The notes beneath the pieces are model-generated. The model was not told the origin of the DNA and did not search any database. It worked only from the letters and a program-made list of their open reading frames with translations. DNA of 46,315 nucleotides from Methylobacillus sp. Lineage in GTDB: Bacteria; Pseudomonadota; Gammaproteobacteria; Burkholderiales; Methylophilaceae. The stretch spans positions 1 through 46,315 of the forward strand of contig JABBAU010000021.1 in the NCBI GenBank assembly GCA_018607785.1, read 5' to 3'. The position numbers were made by a program, and so were the translations under genes. Shown piece after piece: positions 17,778 to 25,441 of the stretch; position 1 is the first letter of the stretch, and the number at the start of each line of letters is the position of its first letter.

Positions 17778-19160
17778 TTATTCAACTATTTTAATTAATT
17801 TTTTAACAACTTCTTCCATCTTCATTGATCTTGACCCCTTTACTAAGATAGTAGAATTTTTCATGCAGGTATATAAATACTTTACTAGTAATTCCTTACT
17901 TTTAAACCAAGAATCTCCTTCTCCAAGCAATTTAATAAGTTCTCTTGAATACTGTCCTATACCTAAACATATATCTATTTTAGCCTCTTTAATACTTCTA
18001 GCTAGGTCTTGATGATAATTTAATGAATTTTCTCCTAGCTCAGCCATGTCCCCAATTACTAAAATTTTTTTTCCTTCAAACTCATTAAGAACATCGATGG
18101 CTAACTGAAAAGATGACGGATTAGCATTATATGTATCATCTATTATGGTTGTATTTTTTATACCTTCTTTTAATTCGAGTCGACCCGGTGGTGGATTAAG
18201 TTTTTCTATACCTTCTTTAATTTTCATAGGATGAATATTTAAAATATTTGCACAAGCTACTGCAGCTAAAATATTTGAAATATTATCGTGCCCCAATAAT
18301 TTAGATTTAATTTCAAAATTATAATGAGGTGCTTTTATCAGAACTTTTCCTTTATCAAGAATTTTACATGTGATGTCAGCTTCTTTATTCATCCCAAAAG
18401 ATAATATTTTTATATTTTTTAAATCTTTTGCTAAAAAATTAAAAAAATCACTATCTTTTGGAAGAATTGCCGCTCCATTTTTTTTAAGATTAATTAATAT
18501 ATCCTTTTTTTCTGTTGCTATTGCTTCTCTACTCTTAAAATTTTCAATATGTGCTTCACCAATATTTGTTATTACTGCTATGTTTGGGGGCGCTATTTTT
18601 GCTAAATAATCTATTTCATTTGCATGATTCATTCCCATTTCTAATGTTAGGTGTGTATGAGTTTTATTGAGATTAAAAATTGTTAAAGGAAGCCCTATAT
18701 CATTATTAAAATTACCCTGAGTGGCTAGAGTTTTGTTTTGGCCAAAATTTGAAACTAATATTGAGTTAATTATCTCTTTTGTTGTTGTTTTACCGTTACT
18801 TCCAGTAATGGCTGTAATGAACGGACTAGTTTTTTTTAAAATTAAAGTTGCAATATCTCCTAATGATTTTTTTGTATCATTTACTAAAATTGTGTTGCTA
18901 GAAACTCTTTTTTTATCAGAGATTAACGCAGCAACTGCACCATTTGTAAATGCTTCATCGATAAAATCATGTCCGTCAAAATTTAAACCTTTAATTGCTA
19001 TAAATAAGTCATCTTTTTTTATTTTTTGAGAGTTAATTTTTATTTTGTTAAATTTTCTATTTAGAAAATCATTATCTACAGGATTCCCCCCCGAGGTTGC
19101 TTGGTAAATATCTTTTATTGAAAAATTAATTTTTAACCCCTTTTTTAATAAAATCATCAA
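17778..19160 (-). CDS. murF: UDP-MurNAc-tripeptide--D-alanyl-D-alanine ligase
   Basis: MurF attaches the D-Ala-D-Ala dipeptide made by Ddl, completing the pentapeptide. The 460-aa protein shows DDLFIAIKGLNFDGHDF in the N-terminal domain, AITGSNGKTTTKEII as ATP loop, LTLEMGMNHANEIDYL, and DDTYNANPSSFQLAID in the C-terminal domain. The first ATG overlaps the end of murE by 35 bases and gives a short basic lead-in; no later ATG precedes the conserved region. Fusion to MurE is not seen. Confidence 0.96.
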   Translation of the reverse strand: MMILLKKGLKINFSIKDIYQATSGGNPVDNDFLNRKFNKIKINSQKIKKDDLFIAIKGLNFDGHDFIDEAFTNGAVAALISDKKRVSSNTILVNDTKKSLGDIATLILKKTSPFITAITGSNGKTTTKEIINSILVSNFGQNKTLATQGNFNNDIGLPLTIFNLNKTHTHLTLEMGMNHANEIDYLAKIAPPNIAVITNIGEAHIENFKSREAIATEKKDILINLKKNGAAILPKDSDFFNFLAKDLKNIKILSFGMNKEADITCKILDKGKVLIKAPHYNFEIKSKLLGHDNISNILAAVACANILNIHPMKIKEGIEKLNPPPGRLELKEGIKNTTIIDDTYNANPSSFQLAIDVLNEFEGKKILVIGDMAELGENSLNYHQDLARSIKEAKIDICLGIGQYSRELIKLLGEGDSWFKSKELLVKYLYTCMKNSTILVKGSRSMKMEEVVKKLIKIVE

Positions 19161-20565
19161 CCACTTTTTTATCTGAAAAATAAATCTTTTTATTTCCTAT
19201 TTCTTGATACTCCTCATGCCCCTTACCTGCAATAACAACAAGGTCTCCTTTATCGGCCATTTTAATTGCCTCACAAATAGCCTCTTTTCTATCAATAATT
19301 TTAATCGGTTCTTGATCAAAATGTTTACTGATGTCCTCAATAATATCTTTTGGATTTTCATTTCTAGAATTATCGGATGTGATTAATGAATGGTCAGCAT
19401 ATTCCTCTGCAATTTTAGCCATTTCCTTTCTCTTACCTTTATCTCTATCTCCACCACAACCAAAAACTAATATTATTTTTTTAAATGAATTAATTTTTAT
19501 ACTTTTTAAGATATTTTCTAATGCATCCGCAGTATGAGCATAATCTATCATCACAGAAGGTAGATCTTTACTTTTTTTTATGAATTCCGTTCTACCTGGG
19601 ACTTGCTTTATTTTTTTTAAACTATTAATTATTTGATTAACCTCGAAACCCATTGTGCTTAAACAACCTATTACGCCTAAAACATTGTAAATATTAAATA
19701 TACCTATTAATTTCAACCTTACTGGGAAGGATTTACCATAATAATTTAAATCGAAGTTTAAATTATTATGTTTTTGGCTTATATTTGTCGCTTGAATTTT
19801 TGATTTTTTATAAATTGAAAAACTTACTTTTTTATTATCAGGTAAAACTGAGTTATTAAAAATAGACTGGCCAACTTTATCATCAATATTAACTATAATA
19901 TTTCCATTTTTTTCCGATAGCATAAATTTTTTTTTTACTTCAGCATACTCGCTCATTGTTTTGTGATAATCAAGATGGTCTCTTGATAAGTTTGTAAATA
20001 ACCTTTGTTTAAATTCGATATTATTTATTCTTTGTTCTTTAATTCCATGTGAGGAGACTTCCATTGCTACATATTTATATTTTTTTTTGTATATCTCTTT
20101 TATTGAACGCTGAAGATCTATTGCACTTGGTGTAGTATTTTGAGATTTTTTTAATTTTTTCAAATCTCCATAACCTAATGTTCCTATAAATGCTGTTTTA
20201 ATTTTTAGGTGATTTAAACATTGTGATAACCAATATGCAGATGTTGTTTTCCCATTGGTTCCTGTAATTCCAATAATTGATATTTTTTTTGATGGATACT
20301 CATAAAATTGAGACGAAATAGCTGCAAGTTTATTTCTCAAATCACTAATTGAGATATTTGGAATACTTAAATTTAAATTTTTTTTAAAATTTTTTGATTC
20401 AAATATGATTCCTGCTGCTCCATTTTCAATGGCTTCTTGGATAAATTCTCTTCCATCATGTTTATTGCCTGGGTAAGCAATAAAAACTGTATTTTTAGAA
20501 ATTTGTTTTGAATTTAAAGATAAATTATCAAATTTCTTTAAAAAAATTTCTAAATCATTTTTCAT
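19126..20565 (-). CDS. murE: UDP-MurNAc-L-Ala-D-Glu:diamino acid ligase
   Basis: MurE adds the third, diamino residue of the stem peptide (meso-diaminopimelate in Gram-negatives). The 479-aa protein has NTVFIAYPGNKHDGREFI, GITGTNGKTTSAYWLSQ, MEVSSHGI, NLSRDHLDYHKTMSEY, and IDYAHTADALENIL with GCGGDRDKGKR. The motif that usually marks DAP-adding enzymes, DNPR, reads DNSR here (SDNSRNENP). DAP specificity is still most likely given the group. It overlaps ftsI by four bases. Confidence 0.96.
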   Translation of the reverse strand: MKNDLEIFLKKFDNLSLNSKQISKNTVFIAYPGNKHDGREFIQEAIENGAAGIIFESKNFKKNLNLSIPNISISDLRNKLAAISSQFYEYPSKKISIIGITGTNGKTTSAYWLSQCLNHLKIKTAFIGTLGYGDLKKLKKSQNTTPSAIDLQRSIKEIYKKKYKYVAMEVSSHGIKEQRINNIEFKQRLFTNLSRDHLDYHKTMSEYAEVKKKFMLSEKNGNIIVNIDDKVGQSIFNNSVLPDNKKVSFSIYKKSKIQATNISQKHNNLNFDLNYYGKSFPVRLKLIGIFNIYNVLGVIGCLSTMGFEVNQIINSLKKIKQVPGRTEFIKKSKDLPSVMIDYAHTADALENILKSIKINSFKKIILVFGCGGDRDKGKRKEMAKIAEEYADHSLITSDNSRNENPKDIIEDISKHFDQEPIKIIDRKEAICEAIKMADKGDLVVIAGKGHEEYQEIGNKKIYFSDKKVVDDFIKKGVKN

Positions 20566-22292
20566 ATCTCTTTTTTTTCATCTTCATCGGCTCGATCTAA
20601 TATTTCAATGCCATCTTGTGGGATAGAATAAATTTTTAACGCTTCTGCTACTACCTTTCTAAAAACTGGCCCTGCTACAACACCCCCATAGTTTGATCCT
20701 TTTGTTGGATCTTCTATTACAATAGCCATTATAAATTTTGGGTTTGAGATTGGCGCAATGCCGACAAATGAAGCGTTATATTTTCTTTCTCCAGGCGCAC
20801 CGTACCCTTTACCTTCAATAAATTGTCTAGAAGTGCCTGTTTTACCTGCGACTCTGTAACCCGGAATTGCTGCCTGAGTTGCCGTGCCTCCCTCTTTTGT
20901 GACTGATTCCATCATTTTTAAAACAGCTTTTGTAGTCTCTATAGACATAACACGTTGACCAATTTTTATTGGGTCATTTTTAAATAATCTTAAATTTTTT
21001 ATTTCACCTTTGTTTGCAAAAGGAGTATAGGCTCTAGCGAGCTGTGCGATTGTTGTGCTTACTGAATAACCATAACTGACACTATAGTGATCTCTGTCTC
21101 TCCATTTTTTATAATCGCGAATAATTCCTTTAGACTCTCCGGGAAAGTTTAGACCCGTCAAATTACCAATACCAAAATTTGAATAGGTTTGCCATAATTC
21201 TTTTTTGCTTAATTTTTCAGCAATTTTGGTTACACCAATATTTGATGATGTTTGAAGTATTTCTTTGACTGTGATTATTCCGTGGGGTTTTGTATCTGTC
21301 ACTAGGGTTCTACCTACTTTATAAAACCCATTGCCTGTATCAATTTTTGTATTAACATTTACCACCTTTTTTTCTAAAGCAGCTGCTATGCTAATAGGCT
21401 TCATTGTTGATCCGGGTTCAAACATATCAGTTACCACTCTATTTCTTACAAACGTTCTTTTTCTCATCCTTTTATTGGGATTATAGGATGGATAATTAAC
21501 CATTGTTAGAATTTCACCTGTTTTAGAATCAATAAGAATTGCAGATCCAGAAATTGCTTCAGAGTCATCAATTGTTTTCTTAAGCGACTGAAAAGCAATA
21601 TGTTGTAAACGCTTATCAATGGTTAAATGAACATCTTTTCCATCAATTGGGACGTTAACTTCGCTAAGATTTTCTACTACTCTTCTTCTTGCATCAATTA
21701 ATATCTTTTTATAACCATGTGTTCCTGACAATAAATCATTTTTTTTATATTCAACTCCTTCAAGTCCATTTCCATCATTTCCAGCATAACCAACTACATG
21801 TGCAGATATTTCCTGATCTGGATAGGTACGCCTATAGTCTTTTTCAGAACTAATTCCTGGAATTTTCAAAGCCAAAATTTTAGAAGCAATTTTTGGATCT
21901 ACCTTTCTTTTTAGATAAATATGATTTCTTTTAATCTTTAATTTTTTGTTTAAAGTCTGTATTTTCATTTCTAAGAGATTTGCTAATTTCTTTTTATCCC
22001 CTTTTTTAAATTCAACTCGATTAGGTTCGAGGGTGATACTTCTGACAGTCTCACTCGCAGCTAATATTTGATTATTTCTATCATAAATTTTACCTCTGTA
22101 TGCATAAAGTTCTATATTACGATTACTTCTTTCAAATCCCTCTTGTTGTAAAAAATCTTTTTGCATTCCTTGTAAAAAGAAAGCCCTTGAAAATAAAATA
22201 CAAAATAATGTTAAAAGGACAAGAAGAGTAAATCTCCTTCTAAATTTTGATAACTCAAAAAACTCGTGATTTTTTTTAATTTTAGATCTCAT
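20562..22292 (-). CDS. ftsI: Septal peptidoglycan transpeptidase FtsI (PBP3)
   Basis: FtsI is the class B penicillin-binding protein that cross-links septal peptidoglycan with FtsW. The 576-aa protein has a cytoplasmic N-terminus, one transmembrane segment (about residues 21-40), a PBP dimerisation domain (RGKIYDRNNQILAAS) and the transpeptidase domain with all three active-site motifs: the SxxK in FEPGSTMKPI, SSN in LQTSSNIG and KTG in VAGKTGTSRQF. The start overlaps ftsL by four bases. The acidic and lysine-rich tail is short. Confidence 0.97.
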   Translation of the reverse strand: MRSKIKKNHEFFELSKFRRRFTLLVLLTLFCILFSRAFFLQGMQKDFLQQEGFERSNRNIELYAYRGKIYDRNNQILAASETVRSITLEPNRVEFKKGDKKKLANLLEMKIQTLNKKLKIKRNHIYLKRKVDPKIASKILALKIPGISSEKDYRRTYPDQEISAHVVGYAGNDGNGLEGVEYKKNDLLSGTHGYKKILIDARRRVVENLSEVNVPIDGKDVHLTIDKRLQHIAFQSLKKTIDDSEAISGSAILIDSKTGEILTMVNYPSYNPNKRMRKRTFVRNRVVTDMFEPGSTMKPISIAAALEKKVVNVNTKIDTGNGFYKVGRTLVTDTKPHGIITVKEILQTSSNIGVTKIAEKLSKKELWQTYSNFGIGNLTGLNFPGESKGIIRDYKKWRDRDHYSVSYGYSVSTTIAQLARAYTPFANKGEIKNLRLFKNDPIKIGQRVMSIETTKAVLKMMESVTKEGGTATQAAIPGYRVAGKTGTSRQFIEGKGYGAPGERKYNASFVGIAPISNPKFIMAIVIEDPTKGSNYGGVVAGPVFRKVVAEALKIYSIPQDGIEILDRADEDEKKEI

Positions 22293-22543
22293 TTAATCAG
22301 TTTTTTTTGTTTTTTTTCTGGTGGATTCATTTTTAATTTATTTCTCGCATACTCTGAAATTCTTCCATTACCTGACTTGGAGGATTCCTCTATTAAAAGT
22401 TGATTCTGTTCATCTTTTAACTCAATAGTTTTTTGTTTTTCAATCTCAAGGGCATGATGATTTACACGATAAAGATGGTGTGCGTTAATTTTTACTAGAG
22501 CAAATATAATCAATAAAGAGAAAAGTATTAAGTTCAACTTCAC
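22289..22543 (-). CDS. ftsL: Cell division protein FtsL
   Basis: FtsL is a small bitopic divisome protein that forms a coiled coil with FtsB and activates FtsWI. The 84-aa product has one N-terminal hydrophobic helix (about residues 3-20), then a charged stretch likely to be helical coiled coil (HHALEIEKQKTIELKDEQNQ) and the end SEYARNKLKMNPP, which matches the family's ARxxLGM pattern. Its identity rests on this layout and on its place between rsmH and ftsI, with four-base overlaps on both sides. Confidence 0.9.
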   Translation of the reverse strand: MKLNLILFSLLIIFALVKINAHHLYRVNHHALEIEKQKTIELKDEQNQLLIEESSKSGNGRISEYARNKLKMNPPEKKQKKLIK

Positions 22544-23471
22544 CTTCCCTCCGAAATCTTTTCCATCACACGAAGTTTTGCGCTTCTTGCTCTAATATTT
22601 TTTGATATTTCATCCTTAGAAGGTTTTTCCATTTTTTTGATAATCTTAATTGGAGCTGATTGGATGTTCTTATGAAGAATTGGAATTTTTTTTGATACTC
22701 TATCTGTATTTAACTTTTCTTTAAAAAAGTTTTTGATAATTCTATCTTCAAGAGAATGAAAACTGATTACAGCAAGCCTTCCATTCATTTTTAAAATTTC
22801 AAATGCCGCCGGTAAAATTTCTCGTATTTCTTCAAGCTCTTCATTTACTTTTATTCTTAACGCTTGAAATGTTTTTGTTGCTGGGTTTTTAGTTGAGTCA
22901 AACTTAGGAATAGCTTGATTAATTAAGTCAGCCAGCTCTATTGTTCTTGATATTTTTCCCTTTTCTTGTCGATATTTAATAATTGCTTTTACAATCTTTT
23001 TTGCAAATTTCTCCTCTCCATACTCATATAAAAGCTTTACTAAATCATCATACTCATATCCATTAACAATATCTGCAGCTGTTAATTTCTGCTTTTGATT
23101 CATTCGCATATCTAGCAGTGAATCTAATTGAAAACTAAATCCACGGTCTGCTTTATCGATTTGAGGTGATGAAATTCCTAAGTCCATAAGGATCCCATTG
23201 GGATTTTGTAAATTTTTTTTTTAAAGATTTCTTTTAGATTTTTAAATGAAGCATGCTCAATCTCAAAGCGGTTATCTTGAATTTTTTTACCTTCTTTAAC
23301 AGCCTCTAGATCTTTATCTAATGCGAGTAATTTGCCTTCTTCATTAAGTCTTTTTAATATTTCTTTTGAATGTCCACCTCTTCCAAAAGTACAATCTATA
23401 TAAAAACCATTTGGAACAATATTTAAGGCGTTAATTGCTTCATACAACATTACTGGAATATGTTTACTCAC
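22540..23471 (-). CDS. rsmH: 16S rRNA m4C1402 methyltransferase RsmH, interrupted by a frameshift
   Basis: RsmH (MraW) N4-methylates C1402 in 16S rRNA. The sequence holds it as two overlapping reading frames. The first (23178-23471, 97 aa) has the N-terminus HIPVMLYEAIN and the SAM loop DCTFGRGGHSKEIL. The second (22540-23187, 215 aa) starts inside the family's GILMDLGISSPQ motif and ends with AVISFHSLEDRIIK and RARSAKLRVME. The frame is lost at an A10 run (23213-23222). One extra A, or two fewer, would join the halves as FKKKNLQNPNGILMDLG and give a normal length of about 310 aa. All downstream motifs are intact, so this is a sequencing error, a recent mutation or a slippage-decoded gene, not an old pseudogene. 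The start overlaps the mraZ stop by four bases. Confidence 0.9.
23213..23222 (-). repeat. A10 homopolymer at the rsmH frame break
   Basis: Ten uninterrupted T on the plus strand (A10 in the mRNA) sit exactly where the rsmH frame changes. Runs of nine or more A are known sites of RNA polymerase slippage in AT-rich bacteria, and are also the commonest place for homopolymer miscounts in sequencing. Confidence 0.9.
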
Positions 23472-23914
23472 AATGAAAAACCCTTTAGTTCTTCAGGAAA
23501 TTCATTTCCTTCATTAATATTTATTTGACTTAAATTTTCATAGTAGTTATCACAATTCCAAAGTTCAAAATGACTTCCTTGGCCAATAAAAATTAAATTT
23601 TTATCTATTTCCGCATAATTTTTTAATTCTGATGGTATTAATAGTCGATTTGCATTATCAAGGGTTATATCTTCAGCAAAACCTACAAGTAATCTTTGAA
23701 GACCACTAGATTTTTTTTCAAAACTCGATAAATTCATTATCTTTTCTTGGATAGGCTCCCATGCAAACTGAGGATATAACAGTAAACATTTATAAATATG
23801 AGCTGTGAGAACAAGAGCGCCAGATGATTCGATTAGAATTTTTTCACGATACTTTGTTGGAATCGAAATTCTATTCTTACCATCTAAGCTTAAACGTGTT
23901 GCGCCTCTATACAT
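23468..23914 (-). CDS. mraZ: Transcriptional regulator MraZ
   Basis: MraZ is an AbrB-fold DNA-binding protein that represses its own dcw operon. The 148-aa protein has the two SpoVT/AbrB-like halves: GATRLSLDGKNRISIPTKYR at the N-terminus and DITLDNANRLLIPSELKNYAEI in the middle, each with the family's D-x-x-x-R-x-x-I/L-P pattern. It is the first gene of the cluster, preceded by a good promoter and three repeated operator-like boxes. An AGAGG ribosome binding site lies eight bases before the ATG. rsmH overlaps its stop. Confidence 0.96.
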   Translation of the reverse strand: MYRGATRLSLDGKNRISIPTKYREKILIESSGALVLTAHIYKCLLLYPQFAWEPIQEKIMNLSSFEKKSSGLQRLLVGFAEDITLDNANRLLIPSELKNYAEIDKNLIFIGQGSHFELWNCDNYYENLSQININEGNEFPEELKGFSL

Positions 23915-23982
23915 AAACAGTGCCTCTTTTCTTGAGAAAAAGATGGGAAATTACTTAATACCCTTAGCCTTACTAAGCAATT

Positions 23983-24007
23983 TCCCACAAATTACCACTT
24001 TTTCCCT
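23983..24007 (-). promoter_or_regulatory. MraZ operator-like repeats (three boxes, 10-bp period)
   Basis: Read on the minus strand, three 5-base boxes are each separated by five bases: AGGGA (24003-24007), TGGTA (23993-23997) and TGGGA (23983-23987). This is the architecture known for E. coli MraZ sites (TGGGN repeated with N5 spacers). They lie just downstream of the predicted transcription start, about 70 bases before mraZ, where bound MraZ could block the promoter. Confidence 0.68.
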
Positions 24008-24016
24008 AACAAAGAC

Positions 24017-24045
24017 ACTATAGGTAAAAAAAAAGCGCAATGCAA
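24017..24045 (-). promoter_or_regulatory. mraZ (dcw cluster) promoter
   Basis: On the minus strand TTGCAT (24040-24045) and TATAGT (24017-24022) are separated by exactly 17 bases, a good sigma70-type promoter. Transcription would start near 24010, leaving a leader of about 96 nt that contains the MraZ-like boxes. The -35 lies within the loop of the upstream terminator hairpin. Confidence 0.65.
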
Positions 24046-24054
24046 GCGCTTTTT
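24026..24054 (-). terminator. Rho-independent terminator of rnpB, bidirectional in form
   Basis: A stem of AAAAAGCGC (24030-24038) and GCGCTTTTT (24046-24054) with a seven-base loop is followed, on the minus strand, by nine T. It lies about 43 bases after the mature 3' end of RNase P RNA. Because the stem is A/T flanked on both sides it could work in either direction. Confidence 0.8.
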
Positions 24055-24096
24055 AATTTTAAATCTATATATAACAATGATTTATAAGAAGAAGGT

Positions 24097-24375
24097 AAGT
24101 TGACCTATAAGCCGGGTTCTGTCTTGGACAGTCATTCATCTAGGCATATAATTGCTCATATGCTCAAGCAGCCTACCCGATGACAACACGAGCCGTGCTA
24201 ATGTCATCCTATTTGGCCTTGCTCCGGGTGGAGGTTACCGCGTTTCACCGTAACTAAATACGCTCGTCTCTGTGGCCCTATTCCTCATCTCACGATGTAT
24301 GGCTGTTAGCCATCACTCTGCTCTGGGAGCCCGGACTTTCCTCTACATAAAATGTAGTGACTGTCTGGTCAACTT
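24097..24375 (-). ncRNA. rnpB: RNase P RNA, type A, unusually compact
   Basis: This is the catalytic RNA of RNase P, which trims tRNA 5' ends. On the minus strand the ends form a perfect 9-bp P1 helix (AAGTTGACC / GGTCAACTT). Conserved blocks follow in order: GAGGAAAGTCCGGGCT, the ACAGAGACGAG region, GTGAAACGCGGTAACC, CACCCGGAGCAAGGCCAAATAGG, GGGTAGGCTGCTTGAGC, GATGAATGACTGTCC and ACAGAACCCGGCTTAT. The span is about 280 nt against 377 nt in E. coli. P3 is a short hairpin, P9 and P12 look reduced, and the P13-P14 region between GTGAAA and GGTAACCTCC is cut to about three bases. It lies between pyrC and mraZ. The mature ends are estimated. Confidence 0.93.
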
Positions 24376-24382
24376 ATTTAGT

Positions 24383-24391
24383 ATTTTATCA
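24383..24391 (-). promoter_or_regulatory. rnpB promoter, extended -10
   Basis: On the minus strand TGATAAAAT is an extended -10 element ending seven bases before the predicted 5' end of RNase P RNA. No good -35 is visible upstream, where the sequence runs into the end of pyrC. Confidence 0.45.
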
Positions 24392-24403
24392 TTTAAATTA
24401 ATA

Positions 24404-25441
24404 TTAAACTGCAGAACAATTCCAATTAATTTCTTGTCCAGCCAGCAAGGGGATTACTTCGCCATTATCAATCTTTATAGAATTTGGGACTTTATTTGAA
24501 CTCCTTACTAATTTTATTTTATTTTTGTTTTGGCTTAGTCTATAGAAATCAGCACCAAACTTACTACTAAAATTTTCTAATTTTTCAATAGCGTTATTTC
24601 TATCAAAAATTTCCGCATAAATCTCCATGGCATTTAATGCGGAGTAAATTCCTGCACATCCGCAGCTACTCTCCTTTTCTGATTTTTTGTGCGGAGCACT
24701 ATCGGTACCTAGAAAAAATTTTGGATTTCCTGAAATTGCTGCACCTAAAACCGCCACTCTATGTTCTTCTCTTTTTAAAACAGGTAAGCAAAATGCATGT
24801 GGCTTCAAACCTCCTGCAAATAACTCGTTTCTATTATAAAGAAGGTGTTGCGGTGTAATTGTTGCCGCAATATTATTACTTGTCTCCTTCACAAACTCTG
24901 TCGATTCTTTTGTTGAGATATGTTCCAGAACAATTCTAAGATCTGGAAATTCTTTATGAGCATTAATTAAATTTTTCTCAATAAATATTTTTTCTCTATC
25001 AAATATATCTATATTTGGATCATTAACCTCTCCATGAATTAAAAGAGGAATATCTAATTTCTCCATCATTTCAAAAATTTTATAACCTGAGTTGAAAGAA
25101 TCTATTCCTTTGTTGGAATTAGTTGTCACACCCTTTGGGTACAGCTTTATACCTATTATCTTTGACGAAATTTGAATTCTTTTCAATTCCTCTAATGTTA
25201 ATTTTTCATTAAAATAAATAGTCATTAAAGGTTCAAAATCATGAACTTTAGTATGATTTTTTACTTCATCATAGTATTTATGTGCTAACTCTGAATTGAT
25301 TATAGGATTTTGAAGATTTGGCATAATAATTGCTCTTCCAAATTGAGCAGCAGAATGCTTACTAACAACTTTTAATAGTTCATCCTCTCTTAGATGAAGA
25401 TGCATATCGTCAGGTTTTGGAAAAATTAATTCATTTATCAT
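24404..25441 (-). CDS. pyrC: Dihydroorotase
   Basis: PyrC closes carbamoyl-aspartate to dihydroorotate in pyrimidine synthesis. The 345-aa protein is the length of the E. coli class II type and shows the zinc motif PDDMHLHLRE, the lysine segment GIKLYPKG (carboxylated Lys), LLIHGEV, VLEHIST, the TPQHLLYNRN histidine and FLGTDSAPH with the metal-binding Asp. The start overlaps the end of rsmI by 11 bases, so the two are probably coupled. Confidence 0.97.
   Translation of the reverse strand: MINELIFPKPDDMHLHLREDELLKVVSKHSAAQFGRAIIMPNLQNPIINSELAHKYYDEVKNHTKVHDFEPLMTIYFNEKLTLEELKRIQISSKIIGIKLYPKGVTTNSNKGIDSFNSGYKIFEMMEKLDIPLLIHGEVNDPNIDIFDREKIFIEKNLINAHKEFPDLRIVLEHISTKESTEFVKETSNNIAATITPQHLLYNRNELFAGGLKPHAFCLPVLKREEHRVAVLGAAISGNPKFFLGTDSAPHKKSEKESSCGCAGIYSALNAMEIYAEIFDRNNAIEKLENFSSKFGADFYRLSQNKNKIKLVRSSNKVPNSIKIDNGEVIPLLAGQEINWNCSAV

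Noticed and set aside
23178-23187. Two separate methyltransferase-like genes in place of rsmH
   Set aside because: The two frames are the N- and C-terminal parts of one RsmH, and the second frame begins in the middle of the conserved GILMDLGISSPQ motif, so a split by frameshift explains them better.
24097-24375. The rnpB segment as a tmRNA or riboswitch
   Set aside because: The conserved RNase P blocks in order and the pairing ends fit only RNase P RNA.
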